Shown one piece after another: positions 8,327 to 15,780 of a DNA stretch of 45,409 bases. The notes beneath the pieces were generated by a model. The model saw only the letters and a list, made by a program, of their open reading frames with translations, made no database searches and was not told where the DNA came from. The stretch is from Bacillus sp. RO1 (GTDB taxonomy: Bacteria; Bacillota; Bacilli; Bacillales; Bacillaceae_I). A program made the position numbers and the translations under genes. Position 1 is the stretch's first letter; each line of letters begins with the position of its first letter. The stretch spans positions 1-45,409 of the forward strand of contig NZ_JAAZWB010000045.1 in NCBI RefSeq assembly GCF_012524115.1, given 5' to 3'.

Positions 8327-8559
8327 ATCAACCTACCCTTTCTGCCAACGATATTATGTATAGAATATAGCTACTACATGGAGGGGTAAAATCCTTTGAG
8401 GGTCTGACCCCTTTACGAAATTTAATCCCCCTGTAACATTTATGCAATAAAAAAATTTCTTAATTAAATTTTACCATAACATAATTTAAACGAAAGTGCG
8501 CATCATATGTAGGGAAGGGGACAGAGGGGCACTTAGACAAGCCTTTGGTTTACTTCTTT

Positions 8560-9012
8560 GTAGATGAGGTGACTGTCAAAGACAGTGATGCTTTGTTCTA
8601 GATAAGGTTAAACTATTTCTATCGTCGTTGCGGGACTTAACCGACTGCAACAACACGATCATCTGAACGTAACTCCGATTGATGAAGAAATGAGGTGCTT
8701 ACGGGCGACACTTTACTCTAAAGTCGTAACCTGTGATTGATTCATTCTGAAAATGAGGTGTTCGTTAAAGAGACTTTACGTCGATAGCCGCGTTACTAAT
8801 GTTGTAAAACTCAGTAACAAGGGGATGGTTGTTTTGAACAGGAAAGCTGACCATTAGACACATTTTTAATATCAAATGAGGTGTTTATCAAGCACAGTTA
8901 TTTGAAAGGTAAAATGTTGTTTGTAGGCTTCTCCTTACTCAGATAGAGAAGCTTGTTGCCTCTCGTCCCTTTCTTCACAAGCAGGAGCTTTTGCTCTTGC
9001 TTGTTTAATTTG
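8560..9012 (+). ncRNA. Candidate structured non-coding RNA upstream of hit
   Basis: The ecsA-hit gap (8327-9085) has no supported gene. On the plus strand the octamer ATGAGGTG occurs at 8564, 8690, 8753 and 8876 (spacings 126, 63, 123), each followed at once or within about 20 nt by a hairpin: ACTGTC/GACAGT (8572-8586), ACTTTA/TAAAGT (8710-8724), TAAAG/CTTTA (8766-8778) and TTTATC/GGTAAA (8884-8913). A further hairpin GTTGC/GCAAC (8627-8651) carries TTAACC in its loop, which could pair with GGTTAA at 8606-8611 as a pseudoknot. GCTTCTC/GAGAAGC (8927-8952) and a terminator (8977-9011) close the 3' end. I do not recognise a known RNA family. Confidence 0.45.
8977..9011 (+). terminator. Intrinsic terminator ahead of hit
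   Basis: ACAAGCAGGAGC (8977-8988) and GCTCTTGCTTGT (8993-9004) form a 12-bp stem with one G-U pair and a TTTT loop, followed by TTAATTT. No coding gene lies upstream on this strand; ecsA is divergent. The terminator therefore implies a non-coding transcript reading towards hit. Confidence 0.7.
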
Positions 9013-9085
9013 CCTGCTTGATCAAATTAGGATACTTGTCCAAAACATGGTAAAATAGATAAAAATAAAATCAGAGGTGATACGG

Positions 9086-9508
9086 GTGAGTGATTGCATT
9101 TTCTGTAAGATTATCGACGGAGACATCCCTGCTTCAAAGGTTTACGAAGACGAGCACGTTTTGGCATTTCTTGATATTAGCCAGGTAACAAAAGGACATA
9201 CATTGGTTATTCCGAAAGTACATAAAGAAAACATTTACGAGCTTACACCTGAAATAGCAGAGAAGCTTTTTAAAGTGGTGCCTAAAATCGCTAATTCCAT
9301 TAAAGAGCAGTTTGAACCAATTGGTCTTAACCTCTTAAATAATAATGGAGAAGCTGCTGGTCAATCGGTATTTCATTATCATCTTCACATCATCCCTCGC
9401 TACGGCAAAGGTGACGGATTTGGAGCAGTGTGGAAGTCGAACCAAAGCGATTACACAACTCAACAATTGCAAGAGATCGCAAGTAAAATTAATCAAGGTA
9501 TAAAGTAA
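9086..9508 (+). CDS. hit: HIT-family nucleotide-binding hydrolase
   Basis: This is a histidine-triad protein that hydrolyses nucleotide phosphoramidates and related adenylylated compounds. The N-terminal CIFCKI begins the fold, and the catalytic triad FHYHLHIIPR (HxHxH) lies near residues 98-104 of this 140-aa chain. The middle (DEHVLAFLDISQVTKGHTLVIPK, given here only as a location at about 22-44) is characteristic of Hit. The preferred start is GTG at 9086, six nucleotides after AGAGGTGAT; there is no ATG nearby. In B. subtilis hit likewise diverges from ecsA. It ends in a strong terminator. Confidence 0.9.
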   Translation: MSDCIFCKIIDGDIPASKVYEDEHVLAFLDISQVTKGHTLVIPKVHKENIYELTPEIAEKLFKVVPKIANSIKEQFEPIGLNLLNNNGEAAGQSVFHYHLHIIPRYGKGDGFGAVWKSNQSDYTTQQLQEIASKINQGIK

Positions 9509-9513
9509 AATAT

Positions 9514-9548
9514 ATGACGTGGCCCCTTTAAGGATCCACGTCATTTTA
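9514..9548 (+). terminator. Terminator of hit
   Basis: ATGACGTGG (9514-9522) and CCACGTCAT (9536-9544) form a stem followed by TTTATTTT. It lies between convergent genes and may act in both directions. Confidence 0.85.
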
Positions 9549-9551
9549 TTT

Positions 9552-10430
9552 TCAAAATGATCTTTTCATCTCTCCTATGGAAAGGATAGTTTCTGCAGCT
9601 TTCCATTCAGGATGATCAAAAGCATAGGTGCATTTGTCCTTTAAAAATCCTTCTACATGATCTCGATAACTCCTGTCCCATCTTAACAAGTGAATAAATT
9701 CTTCACGGGTTCCTTTATGGTTAACTGCCAGCTTTAATTCGTTAAGCATCTCACTTTGCCAGACGGACTGAAGCGGGCTGTGACCAGAAATGTCCTTGAA
9801 TCTGCGCAACTCCCCTCCCCATAATAAGGCACGGGGCTCATAGTAAGCATAGACATTCTCAAAGACTTCTCCAGTATCCAAACGAACTTTTTTCCCAGTA
9901 TGTACTCTAAGTTCATATCCTTTTTCAGTTGAATTAATCAATTCCAACTGCTTTTTGTCTATAAACGTCAACCAAACCTCACATACCGCACCTTCCACTG
10001 GTGCAATGACAGCAGGCAAAGACCCATAAGGTGCTAAAAATGGGGCATAAACAATGTCTGAATCCGTCACTGTGCCTTTTAAGCAAAGCATAAAATCCTC
10101 TTCTTCCGGGCGCAATCGAAATTTGTATTGCAATTGAGCTAAACACACGTTCGATCCATAAGCGACGACGGGAACCTTGGAATGGAACCCTCCCTCCCCC
10201 AAAAACTCCTCCACTCTTTTTACATGCGTACTTTGAAATGCCAAGCTGCCCAGCACATGGTCGACATTGGTAAAGTGAATAGAATGCTGCTCTACCGGCA
10301 CTCCTTTATCAGCCTCTATTCTATGAGCTTTACCTTGCCAAAATAAAAAAGAAGCTGCTGGCCTTGGACCAGGATATATATCTGGATGATCATATGGACT
10401 AATATCAAAAGGCTTTTGTTCATGATACAT
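9552..10430 (-). CDS. Gamma-glutamylcyclotransferase-like protein of unknown function
   Basis: I do not recognise this 292-aa protein as a named gene. The segment VVAYGSNVCLAQLQYKF (about residues 87-103) carries the YGSN signature of the GGCT/AIG2 fold. It is followed by PAVIAPVEGAVCEVWLTF and LELINSTEKGYELRV, which match the usual GGCT strand order (substrate loop, then a D/E-x-x-E region before a Tyr). It also has about 80 residues before and 90 after this core, so it is longer than simple GGCTs. There is no signal peptide or membrane segment. It sits alone between hit and serC and converges on hit. Function is inference only. Confidence 0.6.
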   Translation of the reverse strand: MYHEQKPFDISPYDHPDIYPGPRPAASFLFWQGKAHRIEADKGVPVEQHSIHFTNVDHVLGSLAFQSTHVKRVEEFLGEGGFHSKVPVVAYGSNVCLAQLQYKFRLRPEEEDFMLCLKGTVTDSDIVYAPFLAPYGSLPAVIAPVEGAVCEVWLTFIDKKQLELINSTEKGYELRVHTGKKVRLDTGEVFENVYAYYEPRALLWGGELRRFKDISGHSPLQSVWQSEMLNELKLAVNHKGTREEFIHLLRWDRSYRDHVEGFLKDKCTYAFDHPEWKAAETILSIGEMKRSF

Positions 10431-10534
10431 GGATCGTTTACTCCTAACTTTTTTCGAAATCTTTCATGTATTCTAACACAATTCATGATAGGATATATAT
10501 TAATATTTTCAGATTACTTTAGGGGGTTAATAGG

Positions 10535-11617
10535 ATGAAGCATGTATATAATTTTAACGCTGGGCCTGCAGCACTTCCAAAACAAGTGCTACAACGTGCC
10601 CAAGAGGAATTGTTGAATTTTCAAGAGACAGGTATGTCTGTTATGGAATTAAGTCATCGAAGCAAAGAATACGATAAGGTTCATCAGAAAGCAGCAACCC
10701 TTTTACAAGAACTTTTGCAGATCCCAGACGAATATGACATTCTGTTCATGCAAGGTGGTGCTAGTCTGCAATTCTCGGCCGTCCCGATGAACTTTCTCCC
10801 TAAAGGTAAGACAGCTAACTATAGCTTGTCCGGTTCTTGGTCCGAAAAAGCATTAAAAGAGGCACAAAAAATCGGCTCGACTCATATTGCTTCCACCACC
10901 AAGGAATCTGGTTACACTAACATCCCTTCACAATTAGAACTATCTACAGACGCAGCTTATTTGCATATTACGAGCAACAACACTATTTTTGGAACGCAAT
11001 GGAGGGAATTCCCATCCACTCCTTCGTTTATACCATTAATTGCAGATATGTCGAGTGATATCTTAAGCAGATCAATTAATGTGGAAGATTTCTCTCTTAT
11101 CTATGCTGGCGCCCAGAAAAACCTTGGTCCTTCTGGTGTAACAGTTGTAATAATAAAAAAGGACCTGCTGGAGCAATGTCCTAGTCATATCCCGACAATG
11201 CTGAATTACCAAACACACGCGAAGAATAGATCCCTTTACAATACACCTCCTACCTTTTCCATTTATATGCTTTCTCTTGTATTGGAATGGGTAACTGAAC
11301 AGGGCGGCGTTGAAGCTATGGAAAGGATTAACCAGGAGAAAGCAGAGCTCCTTTATGAAACCATTGATCAGAGTGAAGGATTTTATATCGGCCATGCAGA
11401 AAAAGGAGCCAGATCTCATATGAATGTCACCTTCAACCTCCCATCTGAAGAAATAACATCTATTTTTCTGACTCAAGCGAAAGAGGAAGGCTTTGTCGGC
11501 CTTGGAGGTCACAGATTGGTCGGAGGCTGCAGGGCTTCTATTTACAATGCCGTACCATTGGAATCATGTCAGGCATTAGCGGCATTCATGAAAAGTTTTC
11601 AAGCCAAATATAGGTAA
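10535..11617 (+). CDS. serC: Phosphoserine aminotransferase
   Basis: SerC is a PLP enzyme converting 3-phosphohydroxypyruvate and glutamate to O-phosphoserine in serine synthesis. The whole 360-aa chain is typical: N-terminal YNFNAGPAALP, LSHRSKEY, FMQGGASLQFSAVPMN, the PLP lysine in YAGAQKNLGPSGV (about residue 195) and the C-terminal GLGGHRLVGGCRASIYNA. The ATG follows AGGGGGTTAATAGG. It is monocistronic, ending in a terminator before trpP. The order hit-serC-trpP fits B. subtilis. Confidence 0.95.
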   Translation: MKHVYNFNAGPAALPKQVLQRAQEELLNFQETGMSVMELSHRSKEYDKVHQKAATLLQELLQIPDEYDILFMQGGASLQFSAVPMNFLPKGKTANYSLSGSWSEKALKEAQKIGSTHIASTTKESGYTNIPSQLELSTDAAYLHITSNNTIFGTQWREFPSTPSFIPLIADMSSDILSRSINVEDFSLIYAGAQKNLGPSGVTVVIIKKDLLEQCPSHIPTMLNYQTHAKNRSLYNTPPTFSIYMLSLVLEWVTEQGGVEAMERINQEKAELLYETIDQSEGFYIGHAEKGARSHMNVTFNLPSEEITSIFLTQAKEEGFVGLGGHRLVGGCRASIYNAVPLESCQALAAFMKSFQAKYR

Positions 11618-11626
11618 AGGGCAGCT

Positions 11627-11655
11627 TTCTCCTTTTCAAAAAGGGGAATCTTTTA
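11627..11655 (+). terminator. Probable terminator of serC
   Basis: TTCTCCTTTT and AAAAGGGGAA form a 10-bp stem (one G-U pair) with a very short loop, followed by TCTTTTATA. Confidence 0.6.
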
Positions 11656-11680
11656 TATACTAGTATCTATTAATTCGCAT

Positions 11681-11738
11681 TAGACAACGAGTGTACTAAT
11701 GGAGTTAAAAAAGACAAGATCAGTTGAGGAGAGATGAG
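11681..11738 (+). promoter_or_regulatory. Putative TRAP (MtrB) binding site in the trpP leader
   Basis: Six NAG triplets follow each other at an exact 5-nt period up to the start codon: AAG 11711, AAG 11716, CAG 11721, GAG 11726, GAG 11731, GAG 11736. More GAG/TAG triplets lie upstream (11681, 11689, 11702). TRAP binds (G/U)AG repeats with 2-3 nt spacers, and in B. subtilis trpP translation is repressed this way. The last triplets cover the ribosome binding site, so bound TRAP would block ribosomes. Confidence 0.6.
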
Positions 11739-11740
11739 AA

Positions 11741-12265
11741 ATGAATACAAAGACTTTAGTGTCACTAGCTTTATTGGTAGGAATCGGTGCAGTTCTGCAC
11801 ACTGTGGTACCGGGGGTCATTCTCGGTATGAAACCAGACCTAGCTTTAACGATGATGTTTATAGGTATCATGTTGTTTCCAGAAAAGAAAAATGTATTAT
11901 TATTAGGAGTCACGACAGGATTAATTTCCGCCATGACGACCACTTTTCCAGCTGGCCAGATCCCAAACATCATTGATAAGCCAATTACAGCATTCATATT
12001 TTTCTTTTTGCTCCTAGCATTAAAGAAATTGGACAAGCCACTTGTTAAAGCAAGTGTATTAACCGCCATTGGTACCATTATTTCAGGCGTGATTTTTCTT
12101 TTTACCGCATTAACATTGGTAGGATTGCCAGGCGAAGAATCTTTTGCATTCTTCTTCGTTACAGCCGTACTACCTGCTGTTGCACTGAATGCAATAGTCA
12201 TGATTATTATCTATCCGATTGTTACGAGCATTGCCAAACGTTCAAATCTAATATCTACAACATAA
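11741..12265 (+). CDS. trpP: Tryptophan transporter TrpP
   Basis: This is an integral membrane tryptophan uptake protein of 174 aa with about five or six hydrophobic segments (5-25, 32-48, 51-72, 82-98, 105-130, 142-165). The conserved TrpP features VLHTVVPGVILGMKPDL near the N-terminus and FPAGQIPNIIDK in the middle are present. It lies between serC and the yhaH/scoC pair, as in B. subtilis. The start codon is preceded by GAGGAGAGATGAGAA, which is both ribosome binding site and TRAP-like repeat. A strong terminator follows. Confidence 0.9.
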   Translation: MNTKTLVSLALLVGIGAVLHTVVPGVILGMKPDLALTMMFIGIMLFPEKKNVLLLGVTTGLISAMTTTFPAGQIPNIIDKPITAFIFFFLLLALKKLDKPLVKASVLTAIGTIISGVIFLFTALTLVGLPGEESFAFFFVTAVLPAVALNAIVMIIIYPIVTSIAKRSNLISTT

Positions 12266-12268
12266 TGC

Positions 12269-12306
12269 AGAGGGCAAATTCCTATAAAAGGATTTGCCCT
12301 CTTCTT
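12269..12306 (+). terminator. Terminator of trpP
   Basis: AGAGGGCAAATTCC and GGATTTGCCCTCT form a long stem around TATAAAA, followed by TCTTATTTT. Confidence 0.85.
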
Positions 12307-12322
12307 ATTTTGCAAAATGGGA

Positions 12323-12514
12323 TTAAGCTACCCATGTCACCAATACCGCAAGCAATAACATGACCCCTCCAGCACCTCCAATAGCTACAGCCCTTTGCTG
12401 CAGCACTCTCCTTGGCGGATATACCCCTGCCCTTTGTGAAGCCAAAAAATAATTTCCGCCACCAAACAGCATCACAATACTTATGATAAATAACAAAGAT
12501 GTTATACCTGCCAC
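12323..12514 (-). CDS. Small two-helix membrane protein
   Basis: This 63-aa protein is not recognised as a named family. It has two hydrophobic helices (about 3-24 and 42-62) joined by a basic loop, SQRAGVYPPRRVLQQRAV. The start is GTG at 12514, placed after a strong purine tract (AAAGGGGGCGGG). The product ends in a Val-Thr-Trp-Val-Ala tail. It converges on trpP and has no partner gene. The predicted topology is a hairpin with a cytoplasmic basic loop; the role is unknown. Confidence 0.65.
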   Translation of the reverse strand: MAGITSLLFIISIVMLFGGGNYFLASQRAGVYPPRRVLQQRAVAIGGAGGVMLLLAVLVTWVA

Positions 12515-12769
12515 AAAGCCCGCCCCCTTTTTATCATAAATATGCCGTTCTCTCTTTTCTTATGAAACAAGTAATGTTATCTATGGTTTAACAAATATAT
12601 ACCTGTTATTTTGGAAATAATATTGATAGTAAAGGTGGATAACCTTTCGCGCATTGATTCATTCATAAAAGTATCAACAAAAAGAGGATTTTTTTTATAA
12701 ATGTTGAATTATATAATAATCTTAGGGTATTGAACTATATTTACATAACTTTATATAGGAGTGATTACT

Positions 12770-13135
12770 ATGAATGGGAAATCATTCATTTACGGAGTTT
12801 TTATAGGTGGAACAATAGCTGGAATTTCTGCATTGCTTACAACCTCTGAATCTGGAGCATCTAGAAGAGCAAAAATAAAGTCTACGGCTCATTCTGTTCA
12901 ATTGACGATGGAAGAGTTGAAACAAGAGGCTATTCATATCAAGGATCAAGTAACACAAGCGATGGAAGAGGGAAAAGCAACTGTTGGAAATATTGCAGAA
13001 GAGATCAAGGTTTCAGTAGACCTTTGGCAAAATTCAATTAAGCCTCATCAAGAATCCATTCAACAAAACATTGCAAACCTACAGGAAGAATTAGAAAATC
13101 TAGAAAAAAAATTAGCGAAAAACACAGCTGAATAA
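12770..13135 (+). CDS. yhaH: YhaH-like YtxH-domain protein
   Basis: This 121-aa protein has one N-terminal membrane anchor (SFIYGVFIGGTIAGISALLT) and the YtxH-type motif TTSESGASRRAKIK. A long charged coiled coil runs to the C-terminus. Such proteins are small general-stress or envelope-associated proteins of unknown function. The start is ATG 12770, preceded by AGGAGTGATT; the GTG at 12761 overlaps that site and is rejected. The position directly upstream of scoC matches yhaH. Confidence 0.8.
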   Translation: MNGKSFIYGVFIGGTIAGISALLTTSESGASRRAKIKSTAHSVQLTMEELKQEAIHIKDQVTQAMEEGKATVGNIAEEIKVSVDLWQNSIKPHQESIQQNIANLQEELENLEKKLAKNTAE

Positions 13136-13228
13136 AAAATTTTAATTTTTTGTAAATTTAGACCTTTATTAATTTTTATTTTATTGTCATAATAGATAGT
13201 AATATATTAGAAAAAAGTAGGTGAGTTT

Positions 13229-13828
13229 GTGAATACACAGAACGGACAGTATTCATTAAAAGAAGCTATGCTCTTCAGCCAACGTGTTGCCCAGCTGAGT
13301 AAAGCACTTTGGAAGACCATCGAGAAAGATTGGCAACAGTGGATTAAACCATATGATTTGAATATCAACGAACACCATATTCTTTGGATTGCCTATCACT
13401 TAAAGGGAGCAAGTATTTCAGAGATTGCTAAATTCGGAGTAATGCATGTTTCCACTGCTTTTAACTTTTCCAAGAAATTGGAAGAAAGAGAATTGCTTCG
13501 CTTTTCTAAAAAGGAAAATGACAAGCGAAACACATATATTGAATTAACTGACAAAGGAGAAAAAATCCTTTTAGAACTGATGGAAACCTATGATCCTAGT
13601 AAAAATTCGGTATTTAGCGGTGCTTTGCCCATGCATGATTTATATGGAAAATTCCCGGAGCTCCTTGACATCATGTGCGTGATTCGCAATGTTTACGGGG
13701 AAGACTTTATGCAAATCTTTGAACGTTCCTTTAATAATATTGAAGAGGATTTTGTTGAGGTCGATGGGAGGCTTTCCAAAAAAGAAGAAGTGCTTGAAGA
13801 GAAAAATGAAAGCGTTACTTCCTCTTGA
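13229..13828 (+). CDS. scoC: Transition-state regulator ScoC (Hpr), MarR family
   Basis: ScoC is a dimeric winged-helix repressor of extracellular proteases, motility and sporulation genes (family knowledge). Over its 199 aa, residues 30-125 form the MarR fold: helix [15 protein letters not shown], recognition region [30 protein letters not shown], and the wing with [14 protein letters not shown]. The C-terminus is an acidic tail. The start is GTG 13229 after TAGGTGAG. Its end overlaps the convergent yhaI by 14 bp, an arrangement that could allow transcriptional interference. Confidence 0.92.
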   Translation: MNTQNGQYSLKEAMLFSQRVAQLSKALWKTIEKDWQQWIKPYDLNINEHHILWIAYHLKGASISEIAKFGVMHVSTAFNFSKKLEERELLRFSKKENDKRNTYIELTDKGEKILLELMETYDPSKNSVFSGALPMHDLYGKFPELLDIMCVIRNVYGEDFMQIFERSFNNIEEDFVEVDGRLSKKEEVLEEKNESVTSS

Positions 13829-14144
13829 TATCTCTTTGAAAAGCGTCCATCAGCGGGACATAATAGCCTTGTGTACGTAAAGCAGAAATTGTGTCCTCCA
13901 ATGGCAGGTCTTCAGGCAAGGCTTGCCTGAATTGTATAAGAAGCGGAGAAAACGTTACAAACCCTTCCGCTTTTTGTTTCTCCATTTCTTTGCTCAAGTC
14001 TTCACATGCTTTGTACAGATTCTGCACGTCCTTCTTGCTCAATCTTCCTAGCATGATCAGATAATCCCAAGGATATCTTGTCCGATCCATTTGTTTTATT
14101 AGAAGTTCCACGTAAAACTCCAGGGTTTCTAGTCTTTCTTCCAC
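13815..14144 (-). CDS. yhaI: YhaI family protein (DUF1878)
   Basis: This is a cytoplasmic, all-helical 109-aa protein of unknown function matching YhaI: an N-terminal [19 protein letters not shown] helix, [17 protein letters not shown] and a C-terminal [17 protein letters not shown]. It has no catalytic motif. The gene is convergent with scoC and overlaps its 3' end, as expected from the scoC-yhaI pairing in B. subtilis. The 215-bp region upstream (14145-14359) is AT-rich, with nothing recognised. Confidence 0.8.
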   Translation of the reverse strand: MEERLETLEFYVELLIKQMDRTRYPWDYLIMLGRLSKKDVQNLYKACEDLSKEMEKQKAEGFVTFSPLLIQFRQALPEDLPLEDTISALRTQGYYVPLMDAFQRDIKRK

Positions 14145-14359
14145 TTTATTCAGTCCTTACTGTTGCAAATTCTAATAACAAGTCTCAAAAGATTGCTGTA
14201 CTTTTCTATTTATTTTACATCAATTCCTTTCACTTACCAATATTTAGATGGATAGATCAAAAAATAAATTACATTCACCTATTGATTTTTCCAATAAAAA
14301 AGCTTACATTAATTTAGTAATTTTGATTACGACTAGCAATTACGGTAGGTGACTCAACT

Positions 14360-14914
14360 ATGAACTGCTGGAAATCCATTGATATTACTAGACAATATGG
14401 ACTCCATCGCATAACACTCATTTCGTTTATCATTACTTTACTTTCGTTTATTGTATTCTTTCTGTCTTTTAGCCTTATTTACCATGACACTACTGTATCA
14501 TCTGCCAACTTTGGATGGTTCATCCTTGCCCTTCTGGGTATGTTCACGATGCACAAGTTATGTCATGTTCTACCGCTAATCGCGACAAAAAACCAAGTAA
14601 AACTCAAATGGAAATTTAAGTGCTATATGCCATTTATGAAAATAAAAACCAAAAAGCCTTTTACAAAAATCCAATCCTATGCTGTGTTACTGGCTCCTTT
14701 TGCCATCATTACTTCAGCATGCATCATACTTGCACATATCTTCCCAAGCTATTATCATTATTTTTCCATGCTTGCGGCAGTAAACCTTGGTCTAAGTATT
14801 CCAGATTTCCTTTACATTAAACTTATCCAACGTGCTCCTAGCAAATGCCAAATTGAAGAATTGGAAAACGGTTATGATATCTTAATAGTTAATGAGAAAG
14901 AAATAGCGTCCTAA
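14360..14914 (+). CDS. DUF3267 family membrane protein
   Basis: This 184-aa protein has four membrane segments (about 20-45, 53-75, 108-130, 134-155), consistent with the DUF3267 family. Members often carry an HExxH-like motif at the end of the second helix. Here the site reads MHKLCHVL, so the Glu is replaced by Lys and metalloprotease activity should not be assumed. The C-terminal LENGYDILIVNEKEIAS is soluble. The location between yhaI and prsA suggests the B. subtilis yhaJ-type gene, but that match is from memory. The stop codon lies in a terminator hairpin. Confidence 0.7.
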   Translation: MNCWKSIDITRQYGLHRITLISFIITLLSFIVFFLSFSLIYHDTTVSSANFGWFILALLGMFTMHKLCHVLPLIATKNQVKLKWKFKCYMPFMKIKTKKPFTKIQSYAVLLAPFAIITSACIILAHIFPSYYHYFSMLAAVNLGLSIPDFLYIKLIQRAPSKCQIEELENGYDILIVNEKEIAS

Positions 14915-14945
14915 AAAAATAGGATGCTTTTTCATTTTTTTGTAA
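14905..14945 (+). terminator. Terminator of the DUF3267 gene
   Basis: AGCGTCCTA (14905-14913) pairs with TAGGATGCT (14920-14928), followed by TTTTCATTTTTTT. The stem includes part of the stop codon. Confidence 0.75.
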
Positions 14946-15052
14946 AAGTTTCGGACTATCACAGTATCTTTTTCTCATAAACTTTGGTAAGGTAGAAGGC
15001 ATAAGTATATATTCTGTATTTAGTTTAAAGCAAGCCACAAAGGAGGGATCTT

Positions 15053-15244
15053 ATGGCTATCGCATTTCTATTTGTTTGGGTGGCTGTATTTATACTCTTC
15101 TACATAAACAAATTAACGAATGCTTTATGCGTTCAAAAGGAAATACCGGAGGATCGTCAGCCGAAAGTTTTCCGAACCATAAATGTACTTATTACCATTC
15201 TATTAATTTCCTCTTATGTAGATATCCTGCTAAGCTCCAAATAA
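15053..15244 (+). CDS. Small membrane protein, two helices
   Basis: This 63-aa protein has an N-terminal helix (AIAFLFVWVAVFILFYI), a short loop with CVQKEIPEDRQPKV and a second helix (INVLITILLISSYVDILL). The ribosome binding site AGGAGGG has good spacing to ATG 15053, and a strong terminator follows, so it is a self-contained gene. The family is not recognised. No neighbour shares its operon. Confidence 0.65.
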   Translation: MAIAFLFVWVAVFILFYINKLTNALCVQKEIPEDRQPKVFRTINVLITILLISSYVDILLSSK

Positions 15245-15255
15245 TAAATCGCACA

Positions 15256-15291
15256 AAAAACACCTTCCATGTAAACATGGAAGGTGTTTTT
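15256..15291. terminator. Bidirectional terminator
   Basis: AAAAACACCTTCCATG and CATGGAAGGTGTTTTT form a perfect 16-bp inverted repeat with a 4-nt loop. It lies between the 63-aa gene and the convergent YjcZ-type genes and would work for both. Confidence 0.9.
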
Positions 15292-15329
15292 GTGGAGCTT
15301 GAGGCAATGCCTAATCTCCAAGGTCTAGC

Positions 15330-15416
15330 TTAGTATAACCAAGCTGCACCTACGATTACTAACAGGATAAATAATACTACGATTAACGCAAATCCGCCGG
15401 AATGTCCACCTGACAT
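15330..15416 (-). CDS. YjcZ-family sporulation microprotein, copy 1
   Basis: This 28-residue peptide has an N-terminal MSGGHSGG, the hydrophobic helix FALIVVLFILLVIVGAA and a C-terminal WLY. This is the YjcZ-family pattern of tiny hydrophobic proteins seen in many spore formers. The ribosome binding site AAGGAGG stands upstream of the ATG at 15416. The last 21 residues are identical to those of copy 2 immediately upstream. It is a predicted single-pass membrane peptide; the function is unknown. Confidence 0.85.
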   Translation of the reverse strand: MSGGHSGGFALIVVLFILLVIVGAAWLY

Positions 15417-15447
15417 TTTAGTTCCTCCTTTTTTATTGAAAATGTAT

Positions 15448-15534
15448 TTAGTACAACCAAGCTGCACCTACGATTACCAACAAGATAAACAATACTACGA
15501 TTAACGCGAAGCCACCTGCATACGCATTACCCAT
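15448..15534 (-). CDS. YjcZ-family sporulation microprotein, copy 2
   Basis: This 28-residue peptide starts MGNAYAGG and then has the same GGFALIVVLFILLVIV helix and AAWLY end as copy 1. The ribosome binding site AAAGGAGGTG is perfect. It is the first of the pair, 31 bp ahead of copy 1, and likely co-transcribed with it. The nucleotide sequences differ at several third codon positions, so the duplication is not very recent. Upstream (15535-15780) there is an inverted repeat, GAGGCA/TGCCTC near 15590-15615, and no other gene. Confidence 0.85.
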   Translation of the reverse strand: MGNAYAGGFALIVVLFILLVIVGAAWLY

Positions 15535-15780
15535 CTTAGTAACACCTCCTTTATGAGTTGTTACGATATCTTATGCAACAATTTCTTAGGAGGCATAGGC
15601 GTTTATCCTGCCTCTAAGGTTTTTTACATGAAATCCTGGGACAACAAAGTGCGTTGATGTTTTCATGATTCCATTTATCATATGTAAAAGTGGAGAAATT
15701 GGAATGGACGATAACCCATTTTTTTTTGAAAATGCTCTTACCTTAAGTTAAAGAAAACCGAACTTTATAAGTTAATTGGT

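Noticed and set aside
8398-8412. GGGTCTGACCC palindrome as a terminator
   Set aside because: The stem is short, no T-run follows on either strand, and it lies in the ecsA leader.
8560-9012. OLE, tmRNA, RNase P, 6S or SRP RNA
   Set aside because: The conserved sequences of these RNAs, as far as I remember them, are absent, and the neighbours (ecsA, hit) are not their usual context.
14078-14317. Plus-strand 79-codon frame upstream of the DUF3267 gene
   Set aside because: It overlaps the yhaI start in antisense, has no binding site and no recognisable pattern.
15640-15680. Sigma-K-like -10 (CATATGATA) upstream of the YjcZ genes
   Set aside because: There is no matching -35 at the right distance, so it is not reported as a promoter.
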